From Pedobacter sp. Leaf216 (GTDB taxonomy: Bacteria > Bacteroidota > Bacteroidia > Sphingobacteriales > Sphingobacteriaceae), in contig NZ_LMKM01000008.1 of the NCBI RefSeq assembly GCF_001421515.1, positions 1 to 64,000 on the forward strand: a stretch of DNA of 64,000 nt, given 5' to 3'. Each line of letters starts with the position of its first letter. The first letter of the stretch is position 1. This document shows, in pieces, positions 1 to 8,007 of this stretch. The notes beneath the pieces were generated by a model. That model was not told the DNA's origin. It saw only the letters and a program-made list of their open reading frames with translations, and did no database searches. The position numbers were made by a program, and so were the translations under genes.

Positions 1-144
1 AAAAAACTGACAAGGGTTTGTTCGGCTGGATTCAAGGGAATTTGTAATTACTATTAACTACAAAAGAAACAAATTATTCGATTACCCCCAACTTTTCCGC
101 TTGATCCCTCTATTGACTTCATAAGTCAATTTTGCCCTAAACGC

Positions 145-176
145 AAAAAGGGCCCCGGCATACCAGAACCCTTTTT
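145..176 (-). terminator. Hairpin terminator after histone-like gene
   Basis: The arms AAAAAGGG (145-152) and CCCTTTTT (169-176) are perfectly complementary around a GC-rich loop. On the minus strand the right arm ends in a T run just downstream of the histone-like gene that stops at 196. The structure is symmetric, so it could also stop transcription entering from the left. A second small palindrome (TTGACTT/AAGTCAA) lies at 113-129. Nothing else was recognised in 1-144. Confidence 0.6.
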
Positions 177-195
177 GTTTCTTACTCGCGAAATA

Positions 196-375
196 TTATT
201 TTCCAGAGTTTTTCTTGTCAGTTACTTCTGCACGGATTTCTTGTGCTAAAACTTTAAGATCTTGCATTGCTTTACGCACACGAGTACCAGCAGCTGCATT
301 GCCAGCATTATAAAATTTTTCTACATCTGCTTCAATAGCAGCAACAGCAGCTTTAACTTTTGAGAATTTTTCCAT
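196..375 (-). CDS. Histone H1-like (Hc1 family) DNA-binding protein
   Basis: This 59-residue reading frame was found by hand translation. It starts MEKFSKVKAAVAAIEADVEK, continues with a basic and alanine-rich middle (AAAGTRVRKAMQDLKVLAQE) and ends in KKNSGK. This pattern matches the small proteins annotated as histone H1 or Hc1-like in Bacteroidota, thought to bind and compact DNA as nucleoid proteins. It is predicted to be almost entirely helical and has no membrane segment. A terminator follows at 145-176. The family assignment rests on remembered sequence resemblance and is fairly firm; the in vivo role is inferred. Confidence 0.8.
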   Translation of the reverse strand: MEKFSKVKAAVAAIEADVEKFYNAGNAAAGTRVRKAMQDLKVLAQEIRAEVTDKKNSGK

Positions 376-558
376 CGCTAATTGATGTTTTTAAGGTTTA
401 AAAAATTTATTTTTTTCAATAATACATATTTACCTTGAATTAACAACAGAAAGCAAATATTTATTTGAAAGAAGTTTTGCACATTTACACAATCAAAAAA
501 ATGCCCTGGAAGTATTATAGACGTATTTTTTTGAATTTCAACGATAAATTACAACAAT

Positions 559-1143
559 TTAGTTGAGCTGTTTGGATAAGTTGATCAGGTTAGCGAAGGT
601 TTGGTTTGCACTATTAACGCAACGTTCGTAATCTGCTTCTGGAACACGTTCGTTTATTACAGAAACAAATTTTTTCCATTTTGCGCTAAGTGCTTCACCA
701 TAAACGCCATAATAATTTAAACCACTTTCATGGTCATTAAAATTTGGGTTGGCCAATATATGCTTCTTAATCACGTTTCCGCCCAGTGTTGCCCCTTCCA
801 GCACATATAATGCACCCAGTACTTCTGCAGTATTCTTTTGAGGTACAAATAGTTCGAAATTTAAACCAGGTAATGTTAAACTGTCGATTTCCCAATAATT
901 GAGGTCGCTTTCCAATGCAGATAATTTTAACCTGCCGTTCATTTCCAGCTCTGCTGCAATTTCCGCATCGAGCATATTGGCGAGCATATTTTCTAATTTC
1001 TGGTGGATGATGTAATTGATGGTCAGGAGTTTTTTATATTGATCAACTGTTAATGAATTGTTCATAATCTCATTCACAAACATTAACGATTCTAAAGCTT
1101 TGTGGTTTTCGGCGGTTTCTGTTCTCAATAAATTGGCAATCAT
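559..1143 (-). CDS. bphO: Biliverdin-producing heme oxygenase (bacteriophytochrome partner)
   Basis: This heme oxygenase-fold protein would cleave heme to biliverdin IXa, CO and iron, supplying the chromophore of the phytochrome encoded just upstream on the same strand. The frame opens at a TTG at 1152, but the ATG at 1143 is the better start, giving 194 residues beginning MIANLLRTETAENHKALESL. H14 in the ENHKALE motif is the expected proximal heme ligand, and the GALYVLEGATLGG stretch corresponds to the conserved distal-helix glycine region. It follows the response regulator by about 80 bp, with a probable terminator in between, so it may be expressed at a lower level than bphP. Confidence in the family is high from context plus motifs. 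Confidence 0.88.
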   Translation of the reverse strand: MIANLLRTETAENHKALESLMFVNEIMNNSLTVDQYKKLLTINYIIHQKLENMLANMLDAEIAAELEMNGRLKLSALESDLNYWEIDSLTLPGLNFELFVPQKNTAEVLGALYVLEGATLGGNVIKKHILANPNFNDHESGLNYYGVYGEALSAKWKKFVSVINERVPEADYERCVNSANQTFANLINLSKQLN

Positions 1144-1166
1144 ATCTTTCAATAGTATTATAATAA

Positions 1167-1207
1167 GTTTAAAAAGAAAAGATCCGGATAATGATACCCG
1201 AATCTTT
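1167..1207 (-). terminator. Hairpin with U-run between response regulator and bphO
   Basis: Read on the minus strand, AAAGATTCGG (1207-1198) pairs with CCGGATCTTT (1187-1178) over 10 bp, including one G-T pair, and is followed by a T-rich run (1177-1167). It sits inside the phytochrome unit and could act as a partial terminator or attenuator that lowers heme oxygenase expression relative to the kinase. Confidence 0.55.
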
Positions 1208-1224
1208 CTATATTTTTTATAAAT

Positions 1225-1644
1225 CTAGTTTAACCTTAAATGTTGATTAAACCAGAAATCGTGGACTGAATGTACACATTTTACGAGGTTTTCATATCCC
1301 GTAGGCTTGGTTAAATAAGCATTGGCACCAAATTCTATCGAGGCTTTAACATCATCCGGATTATCGGAAGTGGAAAATAAGATAACCGGAATTGTTTTAA
1401 GGTAAGGAATATCCTTAATGAATTTTAACAGATCTAAGCCTGATAAACCCGGCAGGTTAAGGTCGAGCATTATCAATTTCGGTTTTGTTTTAGTATCGGC
1501 AAAACTTTGAAGTTTTTGTAATGCTTCTGCCCCATCTTCAACAATAGTTAGGTTAAGCGTATCTTTTACTTCCTGCACGGCACTTTGCATAAAAAATGCA
1601 TAGTCCACATCATCTTCAACATAAAATATATCCGGCGTTTTCAT
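1225..1644 (-). CDS. Single-domain response regulator (Rcp1-like)
   Basis: This 139-residue stand-alone receiver domain has no output domain. The acidic pocket E10-D11-D12, phosphoacceptor D61 (in LIMLDLNLPG), S91/T92 and the conserved K113-P114 are all present, so it should accept phosphate. It begins 2 bp after the stop of the phytochrome kinase gene, the usual arrangement for a phytochrome and its cognate regulator (cyanobacterial Cph1/Rcp1 type). Its downstream target cannot be read from the sequence. A hairpin separates it from the following heme oxygenase gene. Confidence 0.9.
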   Translation of the reverse strand: MKTPDIFYVEDDVDYAFFMQSAVQEVKDTLNLTIVEDGAEALQKLQSFADTKTKPKLIMLDLNLPGLSGLDLLKFIKDIPYLKTIPVILFSTSDNPDDVKASIEFGANAYLTKPTGYENLVKCVHSVHDFWFNQHLRLN

Positions 1645-1646
1645 TT

Positions 1647-3860
1647 TTATCTATTTTTAAAAGCTACATAAAAGGTAGAACCGATGTTTAACGTACTTTC
1701 GAACCAAACTCTTCCGTTGTGTTTTTCTACAATCCTTTTTACTATAGCCAGCCCTACTCCTGTTCCCTCAATTTCTTTAACATTGTCCATACGTTTAAAA
1801 AGTTCAAAGACTCTGTCGTAATATCGGTTATCAATTCCTATACCATTATCTTTAACGGCGTAAATAATCTCACCTTCATCAATATAGCCAGAAACCTCAA
1901 TCTGTGGTTTATCAACCTTTGCGGAGTACTTTACGGCGTTACCAATGAGGTTTGTAAATAATTGAGCAATCATTGTCTTATCACCTTTTAAGTTAGGTAA
2001 TTGCCCTAAAATAAACTCAGAATTGTCTGCTTTAAAAGCCGTCCACACTTCGTTTTTTATTTCCTCTAACAAGGATGGCATATTAACAATTTCAAAATTA
2101 AGTTCTGAGCGGCCTACTCTAGCCAGGTTAAGAATTTCTTTGATTAAAAAATTCATTTTATCTGCCCCGGTTAAAATGCGCGATAACATTTTTTTACCGT
2201 TTTCATCAATGCTTTTATTTTTCAGCATCAATTCTGCATAGGTTTTAATAGATGTTAAAGGCGTTCTTAAGTCGTGAGAGATGGTATAACTAAAGGTATC
2301 CAATTCCTCGTATGCAGCGTGTAGTTTTTCGTTAAGCAACCTAATTTCGTTTGCTTTTTTATTGATATCGGTAATAATGATCTCCCTAATTCTTAAAACA
2401 GATGCAATTTCTTCGGGCATCCATTTATCGGAAGTATTATTTACCACTTCAGACCAGGTTTCGAAAGATTTTCTTGGTGATAAGTTTAATAATCCGTTTT
2501 CTGATGGTGTAGCCGGCTTTTCGGGGTTTCCTGCCCAGTTTACATTGCTGATCATTTCGGGTTTAAACCAAATAATCATTTCGCCAAGTTCTTTATTCAA
2601 GATACAGGAAAGTATTCCGGAAGCCGTTGATTTGTATTTTTTTGCCTGGGAATGGATTTCTGGCAAACGGTGCGTATAATAGATGGATTCGTCGCTATTA
2701 ATTTTAAGCCATTCGGTCAGTTCCCATATTTCATCCACCGTTGGTACATTTCCGAGGGTTTTAAGTTCGTTTTCAAAAATAACAGCCACACCTTCAGCCT
2801 TTGTTACATCTAAAATACTGGTTTTATGTGTTGTTATGGCTTCCAGGAGGTATTTATCCCTTGTTAAATGATCCGTTAGTATATTTGCAGTATCCTTAAA
2901 CTGTTCGATCACTTTAGCATCTTCTTCTTCTTCGCGGTATTCTAAGGCAGAAGAAAGTATCTGTCCGATTAATTTTGAGCCTTCCCTGGCTTTATAATCT
3001 ATAAATTTTGGACTATAGTTGTGGCAGGCAATCAAACCCCATAGTTCGCCATGTGATATTAGCGAAATACTAAAGCTTGAATGCACGCCCATATTTTTAA
3101 GGTATTGTATATGGATGGGCGAAACTGCACGTAAGCCGCTATTTGTTAAATCGAGTGGTTCATTTTCTTTAAAGGTAATAATGGCCGAGTCTTCGGCATT
3201 AACATCAGCAATAAGCCTGGTTAAGTTTAGTTTATAAAGTTCCCTGGCTTGTTTAGGAATATCGGATGCGGGGTAATGGAGCCCGAAAAATGGTTCTAAA
3301 CGATCTTCTTTTTCTTCTGCTACCACTTCGCCATGTCCATCATCTAAAAATTTGTAGATCATGATCCTATCATAATTGATCAGCTTTTTAACTTCCAATG
3401 CGGCACCGCTTAATAAAGCAGAAATGGTTTTGCCCTGCAGCATGGATGATGCCGAACGGCCTATCATACTTTGGATATCATATTGAAGGGTAACGGGTTC
3501 GAATTCCAGTAACCAATCATTTACAGCCGCGGAGATAATCAGATAAAAAGGTTTGCCATTTATTTCGATGGGATACGGACTGATGGCATCAAAGCTTTTC
3601 CGGATAATGCCAAGTTGCAACAGATCTTCAATGTTAAATGCCACATCCTGCTGTTTAATTAAGCTGCTTAAATCGGTGAGGGTTTTATTTAAAAGATCTT
3701 TTGCCTGTTCTTTCAGAAAATCTCCTGTATTTTCACTAAGATAGGTAATTGAGAGTTCGGTTTTATCAACAGCGATAAGAAAACCATGTGATTGAATCTT
3801 ACCAGGAATGTGGATGGGTTCTTTATCACAGTTGGTTAAATCTACAGAAAATTTGATCAT
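1647..3860 (-). CDS. bphP: Bacteriophytochrome sensor histidine kinase
   Basis: This is a 737-residue red/far-red photoreceptor kinase with the order PAS (about 1-120), GAF (about 130-305), PHY (about 320-495), HisKA (about 515-585) and HATPase (about 620-735). C11, in NCDKEPIHIPG, is the expected covalent biliverdin attachment site. D200-I-P, H260 and H280 match the chromophore-pocket residues of known bacteriophytochromes. PRKSF at 462-466 is the PHY tongue motif. The H-box SYTISHDLRTPL has phosphorylatable H529. An N-box (GNAVKYS) and G-boxes (DNGIGI, GTGVGLAIV) follow. It lacks a C-terminal receiver; phosphate presumably goes to the adjacent 1225-1644 regulator. A near-consensus promoter lies 18-47 bp upstream of the start. 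Confidence 0.96.
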   Translation of the reverse strand: MIKFSVDLTNCDKEPIHIPGKIQSHGFLIAVDKTELSITYLSENTGDFLKEQAKDLLNKTLTDLSSLIKQQDVAFNIEDLLQLGIIRKSFDAISPYPIEINGKPFYLIISAAVNDWLLEFEPVTLQYDIQSMIGRSASSMLQGKTISALLSGAALEVKKLINYDRIMIYKFLDDGHGEVVAEEKEDRLEPFFGLHYPASDIPKQARELYKLNLTRLIADVNAEDSAIITFKENEPLDLTNSGLRAVSPIHIQYLKNMGVHSSFSISLISHGELWGLIACHNYSPKFIDYKAREGSKLIGQILSSALEYREEEEDAKVIEQFKDTANILTDHLTRDKYLLEAITTHKTSILDVTKAEGVAVIFENELKTLGNVPTVDEIWELTEWLKINSDESIYYTHRLPEIHSQAKKYKSTASGILSCILNKELGEMIIWFKPEMISNVNWAGNPEKPATPSENGLLNLSPRKSFETWSEVVNNTSDKWMPEEIASVLRIREIIITDINKKANEIRLLNEKLHAAYEELDTFSYTISHDLRTPLTSIKTYAELMLKNKSIDENGKKMLSRILTGADKMNFLIKEILNLARVGRSELNFEIVNMPSLLEEIKNEVWTAFKADNSEFILGQLPNLKGDKTMIAQLFTNLIGNAVKYSAKVDKPQIEVSGYIDEGEIIYAVKDNGIGIDNRYYDRVFELFKRMDNVKEIEGTGVGLAIVKRIVEKHNGRVWFESTLNIGSTFYVAFKNR

Positions 3861-3877
3861 ATTAAATTTTGATATTG

Positions 3878-3907
3878 CAAAAGTATTAGATTTTAACGAT
3901 AAACAAA
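3878..3907 (-). promoter_or_regulatory. Bacteroidota-type promoter of the bphP operon
   Basis: On the minus strand TTTG (3907-3904) is followed after 18 bp by TACTTTTG (3885-3878), an exact match to the -7 consensus TAnnTTTG with near-ideal spacing. Transcription would begin near 3872, leaving a 12-nt leader before the ATG at 3860. Confidence 0.7.
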
Positions 3908-3971
3908 TATTGCGCCCATTTTAGAATGCCTCTAATTTGACAAATTCGGTTTATGAATTTACTTTTTATTC

Positions 3972-3979
3972 TATATTTG
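3972..3979 (+). promoter_or_regulatory. Promoter -7 element of the divergent receiver gene
   Basis: TATATTTG matches TAnnTTTG exactly. No clear -33 TTTG is present at the ideal spacing. Its position shows that the upstream TTG at 3937 cannot be the translation start, because it would lie outside the transcript. The TTG at 4006 is therefore preferred. Confidence 0.55.
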
Positions 3980-4005
3980 TTAGAAATTTAACAATTATCC
4001 CAAAC

Positions 4006-4374
4006 TTGGCAAAGAAAAACATTTTGGTTATCGAAGATAATCATGCAATCCTAGATGTTATAACCCTTATTTTAGAAAGTGAAGCTTTTAATGTTGCCGG
4101 ACTAAACAAAGGTGCAGAATTTATAAAACATGTACACGAGTTTAAACCAGACGTTATAATTATGGACATTATGCTGCCTGATACCGATGGAAGAACATTA
4201 TTGAAAGAGCTTAAAGATACTGCTGCAACCCAACACATACCCGTTCTAATGATCTCGGCACGATATAATGCATCTAATTATTCATTAGATGGTGTTGAAG
4301 CTAACGACTTTATGTCTAAGCCGTTTAATATTGATGAATTAATGGATAAAATTTACGCACTGCTCAAAAATTGA
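4006..4374 (+). CDS. Single-domain response regulator
   Basis: This receiver domain of 122 residues begins at a TTG codon: MAKKNILVIEDNHAILDV. The conserved acidic pair E9-D10, a phosphoacceptor Asp in VIIMDIMLPD and Lys in FMSKPF are visible. There is no output domain. It is divergent from bphP, and the region between the two genes carries promoters on both strands, so it may belong to the same light-signalling circuit, though this is inference. It could equally serve another kinase. It converges with the MscS gene with a 4-bp gap. Confidence 0.82.
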   Translation: MAKKNILVIEDNHAILDVITLILESEAFNVAGLNKGAEFIKHVHEFKPDVIIMDIMLPDTDGRTLLKELKDTAATQHIPVLMISARYNASNYSLDGVEANDFMSKPFNIDELMDKIYALLKN

Positions 4375-4378
4375 TTAT

Positions 4379-5185
4379 TTAATCGGGCATTCCAGGTAAT
4401 TTTATTCCTCCAAGCTTTAAGTTTTTCATTAATACTTCTAAAAACGACAGTTTAGTATCGGTAAAACCATGCGAATTTACCCAAACATTGAGGTTTACTT
4501 TAAATCCGCTGTCTTCTAAAGCGGATACTCCTACTCTTCTTTCAGGAGTTTTAAGGCAATCTTTAAACTCATCAACAGTTTTATTAAAAATACTTACAAT
4601 TTGGTCGTAATCTATACCATAACTAAACTTCATTTCAATATCCAATCTTCTACTTCCTTCCCTGCTGATGTTGATGATTACCTCGTTGGATAGCTTACCA
4701 TTGGGGATTACAACCGTTCTGTTATCGAAAGTTTGAACAATGGTATAAAATATCTGGATGGATTTTACGGTACCTTCCTGGCCTTGTGCAATAATATTAT
4801 CACCAACCACAAAAGGTTTTAAAAGTAATATCAGTACTCCGCTGGCAAAGTTTTGTAAAGTTCCCGATAGTGCTAAGCCGGCTGCAACGCCAATACCGCC
4901 TATTAATACGGTTAAAAAGGTAAGCTGTATGCCGATTATTTGCATTACAGTGAGTACCAGTAAAATGCGTAAGGTAATAAGCATTAAACTTGTAAGAAAA
5001 GGCCTTAAAGATGGGTTTACATCTTTACGGTGCATTCCATTCTGCATCCACTTTCCTAACAATTTAATTAACCAAAGCCCTAAAATAAGTATCGCTATAC
5101 CTAAAATTACAGCTGGTCCTTTATCAATTATCCAATCGTATGCTTTATTATAGAAATGATTAATATTACTGGCATCAGCTTTCAT
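4379..5185 (-). CDS. MscS-family mechanosensitive ion channel
   Basis: This 268-residue inner-membrane protein has three N-terminal transmembrane segments (about 24-44, 65-85 and 88-115). The third is a glycine/alanine-rich pore helix (GGIGVAAGLALSGTLQNFASG) as in MscS TM3. The cytoplasmic beta domain with PFVVGDNI and VVIPNGKLSNEVIIN follows, then the alpha/beta domain. It would open under membrane tension to release solutes during osmotic downshock. The length is close to E. coli MscS. It lies between the receiver gene and two small stress-type genes on the same strand. Confidence 0.93.
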   Translation of the reverse strand: MKADASNINHFYNKAYDWIIDKGPAVILGIAILILGLWLIKLLGKWMQNGMHRKDVNPSLRPFLTSLMLITLRILLVLTVMQIIGIQLTFLTVLIGGIGVAAGLALSGTLQNFASGVLILLLKPFVVGDNIIAQGQEGTVKSIQIFYTIVQTFDNRTVVIPNGKLSNEVIINISREGSRRLDIEMKFSYGIDYDQIVSIFNKTVDEFKDCLKTPERRVGVSALEDSGFKVNLNVWVNSHGFTDTKLSFLEVLMKNLKLGGIKLPGMPD

Positions 5186-5206
5186 AAAACGGCAAATTTT
5201 TAACTT

Positions 5207-5359
5207 TTATGGTTTTTTATGTTTAACGGGAGCATCTTTAGTTACATTTACTTTTTTTGCATCTTTTGCCGATGTTACTTTATCATCAGCACCTTTTGCT
5301 TTTGTATTTTTTGGAGCGGTAGCCTTGCTACTTTCCTGTGGTGTTTTAGAACTTTTCAT
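5207..5359 (-). CDS. Small lysine-rich hypothetical protein
   Basis: This 50-residue, highly basic, low-complexity protein (Lys, Ala, Thr, Ser, Asp; no hydrophobic stretch) begins MKSSKTPQESSKATAPK. The frame is open upstream to 5395, but that would overlap the upstream gene and start with atypical sequence, so the ATG at 5359 is preferred. It is probably disordered and may bind nucleic acid. No family was recognised. It lies 14 bp after the STAS-like gene and may be cotranscribed with it. Confidence 0.5.
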   Translation of the reverse strand: MKSSKTPQESSKATAPKNTKAKGADDKVTSAKDAKKVNVTKDAPVKHKKP

Positions 5360-5373
5360 AATTAATTTTTGTT

Positions 5374-5742
5374 TTAGTCTTCGGTATTGAGCCATGCTTT
5401 GGCTTCTTCTATTTCTTCGGGTTTAAATCCTTTTGATTTACCCGGTGTGGCGATTGTAAAAACATCAGTAAACCACTCCACTCCTTTTTCTGCACTTACA
5501 ACTGCAATTTTTTTCCATTTGGTAAAATTTTGTAAACCCGCTTTAGCATCCTGAACCCAGGCACCAGCGGTAAAATTTTTAACATCGGTTTCCAGTACGA
5601 GTAGATATCGGATTTCTTTAAAACGTTGTGCTGTTCGTTTCAGGCCTGTTAACAATACATCTTTAATATCGTCGCTGGTTACTTCACCTGTAGCCCTTAC
5701 GCCAAAAATATGGTCTGGCAGCCCTGTTATTTCTGTTAACAT
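5374..5742 (-). CDS. SpoIIAA/STAS-like domain protein
   Basis: This 122-residue soluble protein resembles the SpoIIAA-like (STAS/SEC14) family PF11964. It opens MLTEITGLPDHIFGVRATGEVT, followed by alternating strand and helix segments, with WKKIAVVSAEKGVEWF in the middle and FKPEEIEEAKAWL at the end. These proteins are often encoded with stress or membrane genes, and their biochemical role is not established. It has no signal peptide. It appears to form a small minus-strand unit with the Lys-rich gene and possibly mscS. Confidence 0.75.
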   Translation of the reverse strand: MLTEITGLPDHIFGVRATGEVTSDDIKDVLLTGLKRTAQRFKEIRYLLVLETDVKNFTAGAWVQDAKAGLQNFTKWKKIAVVSAEKGVEWFTDVFTIATPGKSKGFKPEEIEEAKAWLNTED

Positions 5743-5888
5743 ACTTAGTTGTTTATGTTAGAACATACTAAATCATAAAGATGTTTGCTGTTTCATTAAA
5801 TTCTAAAAAGTTGTAGAGATGCAAAAACTGTATCTCACTGATAATGTTATAGAAGCATATCATTTAAAAAACAAAAAAAAATAACCTT

Positions 5889-7007
5889 ATGAAAACCAAC
5901 TCATTAAAACTTGGTGCGCTCATTTGTGGTGTGGCAGTTTCGCTCGCTGCCTGTTCTGGTGGAACTAAAACCACTACCACAACGGATTCTACAATAACTG
6001 ATTCTACTGCTGTAGCAGGATTAAAACCTGGTGGACCCGCACCAGAGTGGGGTAAAACCATCAAGCCAGAAATGCAAACGATAATCGAAAAATTGAGTAC
6101 TTATGGTGATAAACCTATAGAAACTTTAAGTGCGACCGATGCCCGTAAAAACCATACACCAACTGATGCAGTGATGGATTTAGTAAAACAAAATAACATT
6201 AAGGTGCCTACACCAAAGGTGGATACAACCGGAAAAGATATTGATGTGAGTGGAGGCAAAATACATTTAAGAATTTATACACCAAAAGAAGGAAACGGCC
6301 CTCATCCATTAATTGTTTATTATCATGGTGGTGGATTTGTTATTGCTAATTTAGATGTTTACAATGCTTCTGCACAAGCGTTAGCTGAGCAGGTTGGTGC
6401 AATTGTTTTATCTGTAGCTTATCGTTTGGCTCCGGAAAATAAATTTCCGACAGCGCATAATGATGCATTTGCTGCTTATGAATGGGCTGTAAAAAATGCT
6501 GTAAGCTTAAAAGCTGATCCTGCTAAAATAGCGGTAGTGGGTGAAAGTGCCGGTGGAAATTTAGCTGCTAACGTATCGATTATGGCTAGAGATAAGCACA
6601 TTATGATTCCGGTACATGAGGTTTTGGTTTATCCAATTGCTCAAGCCGATATGAATACAGCCTCGTATAAAATGTACGAAAAGGCGAAACCATTAAATAA
6701 AGCGATGATGGGTTGGTTTACTGAAAAGTATTTAAATACCATGATTGAGGCACAGAATCCTAAAATTTCATTGGTTAATGCTGATTTAAAAGGTTTACCC
6801 CCAACTACAATTATCACTGCAGAAATTGATCCTTTACATGATGATGGTGTAATGCTCGCTGATAAATTAAAAGCTGCTGGCGTAAAGGTTGACAGTAAAA
6901 ATTATGAAGGTGTTACACATGAGTTTTTTGGAATGGCTATCCTTGTTCCTGAAGCGAAAGCTGCGCAGGCCTTTGCTGCAGATCAGTTGAAAGCTGCATT
7001 TAAATAG
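5889..7007 (+). CDS. Alpha/beta hydrolase lipoprotein (HSL/GDSAG-type esterase)
   Basis: This 372-residue exported esterase has a lipoprotein signal peptide with lipobox LAAC (C22), followed by a Thr/Ser-rich linker. The alpha/beta-hydrolase-3 domain shows the HGGGF oxyanion motif (146-150), nucleophile S220 in GESAG, D314 in EIDPLHDD and H344 in THEFF. This is the complete hormone-sensitive-lipase type triad. It would hydrolyse short acyl or acetyl esters at the outer or inner membrane; the substrate is unknown. It is a single gene followed directly by a strong terminator. Confidence 0.9.
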   Translation: MKTNSLKLGALICGVAVSLAACSGGTKTTTTTDSTITDSTAVAGLKPGGPAPEWGKTIKPEMQTIIEKLSTYGDKPIETLSATDARKNHTPTDAVMDLVKQNNIKVPTPKVDTTGKDIDVSGGKIHLRIYTPKEGNGPHPLIVYYHGGGFVIANLDVYNASAQALAEQVGAIVLSVAYRLAPENKFPTAHNDAFAAYEWAVKNAVSLKADPAKIAVVGESAGGNLAANVSIMARDKHIMIPVHEVLVYPIAQADMNTASYKMYEKAKPLNKAMMGWFTEKYLNTMIEAQNPKISLVNADLKGLPPTTIITAEIDPLHDDGVMLADKLKAAGVKVDSKNYEGVTHEFFGMAILVPEAKAAQAFAADQLKAAFK

Positions 7008-7048
7008 AAAAAAGGCATTGAAGTGTTTACCACTTCAATGCCTTTTTT
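7008..7048 (+). terminator. Strong intrinsic terminator
   Basis: GGCATTGAAGTG (7014-7025) and CACTTCAATGCC (7031-7042) form a perfect 12-bp stem with a 5-nt loop, flanked by an A run and followed by a T run. It lies right after the stop codon of the esterase gene. The A/T flanks make it potentially bidirectional toward the convergent ku gene. Confidence 0.9.
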
Positions 7049-7107
7049 GTATAGCGTTTAGCGCAAAGCGAGTTATCTCTGACTCAAAACACTCAACTCC
7101 AAACTGA

Positions 7108-7878
7108 TTAAGCACCTTTTTTCGAGCTTAAACTTTGCATCAATTGATCGTATAAATCATCGCTGGTTGCTTTTTGAGGTTTCATTTTTTTAACGGTGGC
7201 TCGTTTTCCTTTGGCTTTTGCTTTAATTATTTTTAACAGTTCGGAACTATAATCATCTTTAAAAGCACTTAAATCGAATTTTGAACTGTATTGTTTAATA
7301 AGTGCCAAACCTACATCCATTTCTTTTTTTGTGATCGTAATATCATCTACCTTATTAATTTCGGACAAGCTCCTGATTTCTTGTTCAAATCTGATTTTAG
7401 TAATTACCAGAACATGTTCCATAGGATGGATTACACAAAGATTTTCAGTATTTCTTAATACAAACCTTGCTACCCCGGCTTTACCCGATTTTTCTAAAGC
7501 TTTTAATAATAATCCATAAGCTTTTTTGCCCTGTTTTTCGGGCTCGGTATAATAAGAAGTTTCGTAATAAATAGGATTGATATCTTTTATGTCTACAAAA
7601 TTTTCGAGTTCAATGATCTTTGTTTTCTCAGGTGCTGCTTCTTCAAAGTCGTGCTTATCCAAAACTACATACCGATCATTTAAAAAGTAGCCTTTAACTA
7701 TTTTTTCATAGGGCACCTCTTTATGGGTATTTTCATTTACCCTTAAAAATTTAATTTTGGCCTGATCGCGTTCGTCAAGCATGTCCAGATCGAGATTACT
7801 GTTTTGGATACCAGAAAATAACTTAATCGGAATGTTTACCAAACCAAATCCAATCGAACCTTTCCATATTGATCTCAT
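7108..7878 (-). CDS. ku: Ku homodimer protein of non-homologous end joining
   Basis: This 256-residue bacterial Ku begins MRSIWKGSIGFGLVNIPIKL, the conserved N-terminus of the family, followed by the core beta-barrel (EVPYEKIVKGY, ETSYYTEPEKQ, YGLLLKAL) and a basic C-terminal tail (KAKAKGKRATVKKMKPQK). It would form a ring on broken DNA ends and recruit ligase LigD. No ligD is present in this window, so its partner must be elsewhere. It is transcribed divergently from the glycosyltransferase at 8008. Confidence 0.95.
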   Translation of the reverse strand: MRSIWKGSIGFGLVNIPIKLFSGIQNSNLDLDMLDERDQAKIKFLRVNENTHKEVPYEKIVKGYFLNDRYVVLDKHDFEEAAPEKTKIIELENFVDIKDINPIYYETSYYTEPEKQGKKAYGLLLKALEKSGKAGVARFVLRNTENLCVIHPMEHVLVITKIRFEQEIRSLSEINKVDDITITKKEMDVGLALIKQYSSKFDLSAFKDDYSSELLKIIKAKAKGKRATVKKMKPQKATSDDLYDQLMQSLSSKKGA

Positions 7879-8007
7879 AGCTTAATTTTTACTTACTAAC
7901 AAGCACCCAAATCAGAATGTTTTGGCTTTATTAACTGCAAATTAATGAAATCACAAACTATTTAGCTGATATAATGTTGTTCAAGTATCAACTCTATTGA
8001 AATACTT

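Noticed and set aside
3937..4005. N-terminal extension of the receiver protein from the TTG at 3937
   Set aside because: The -7 box at 3972-3979 lies inside it, and the extension does not resemble receiver sequence, while MAKKNILVIED does.
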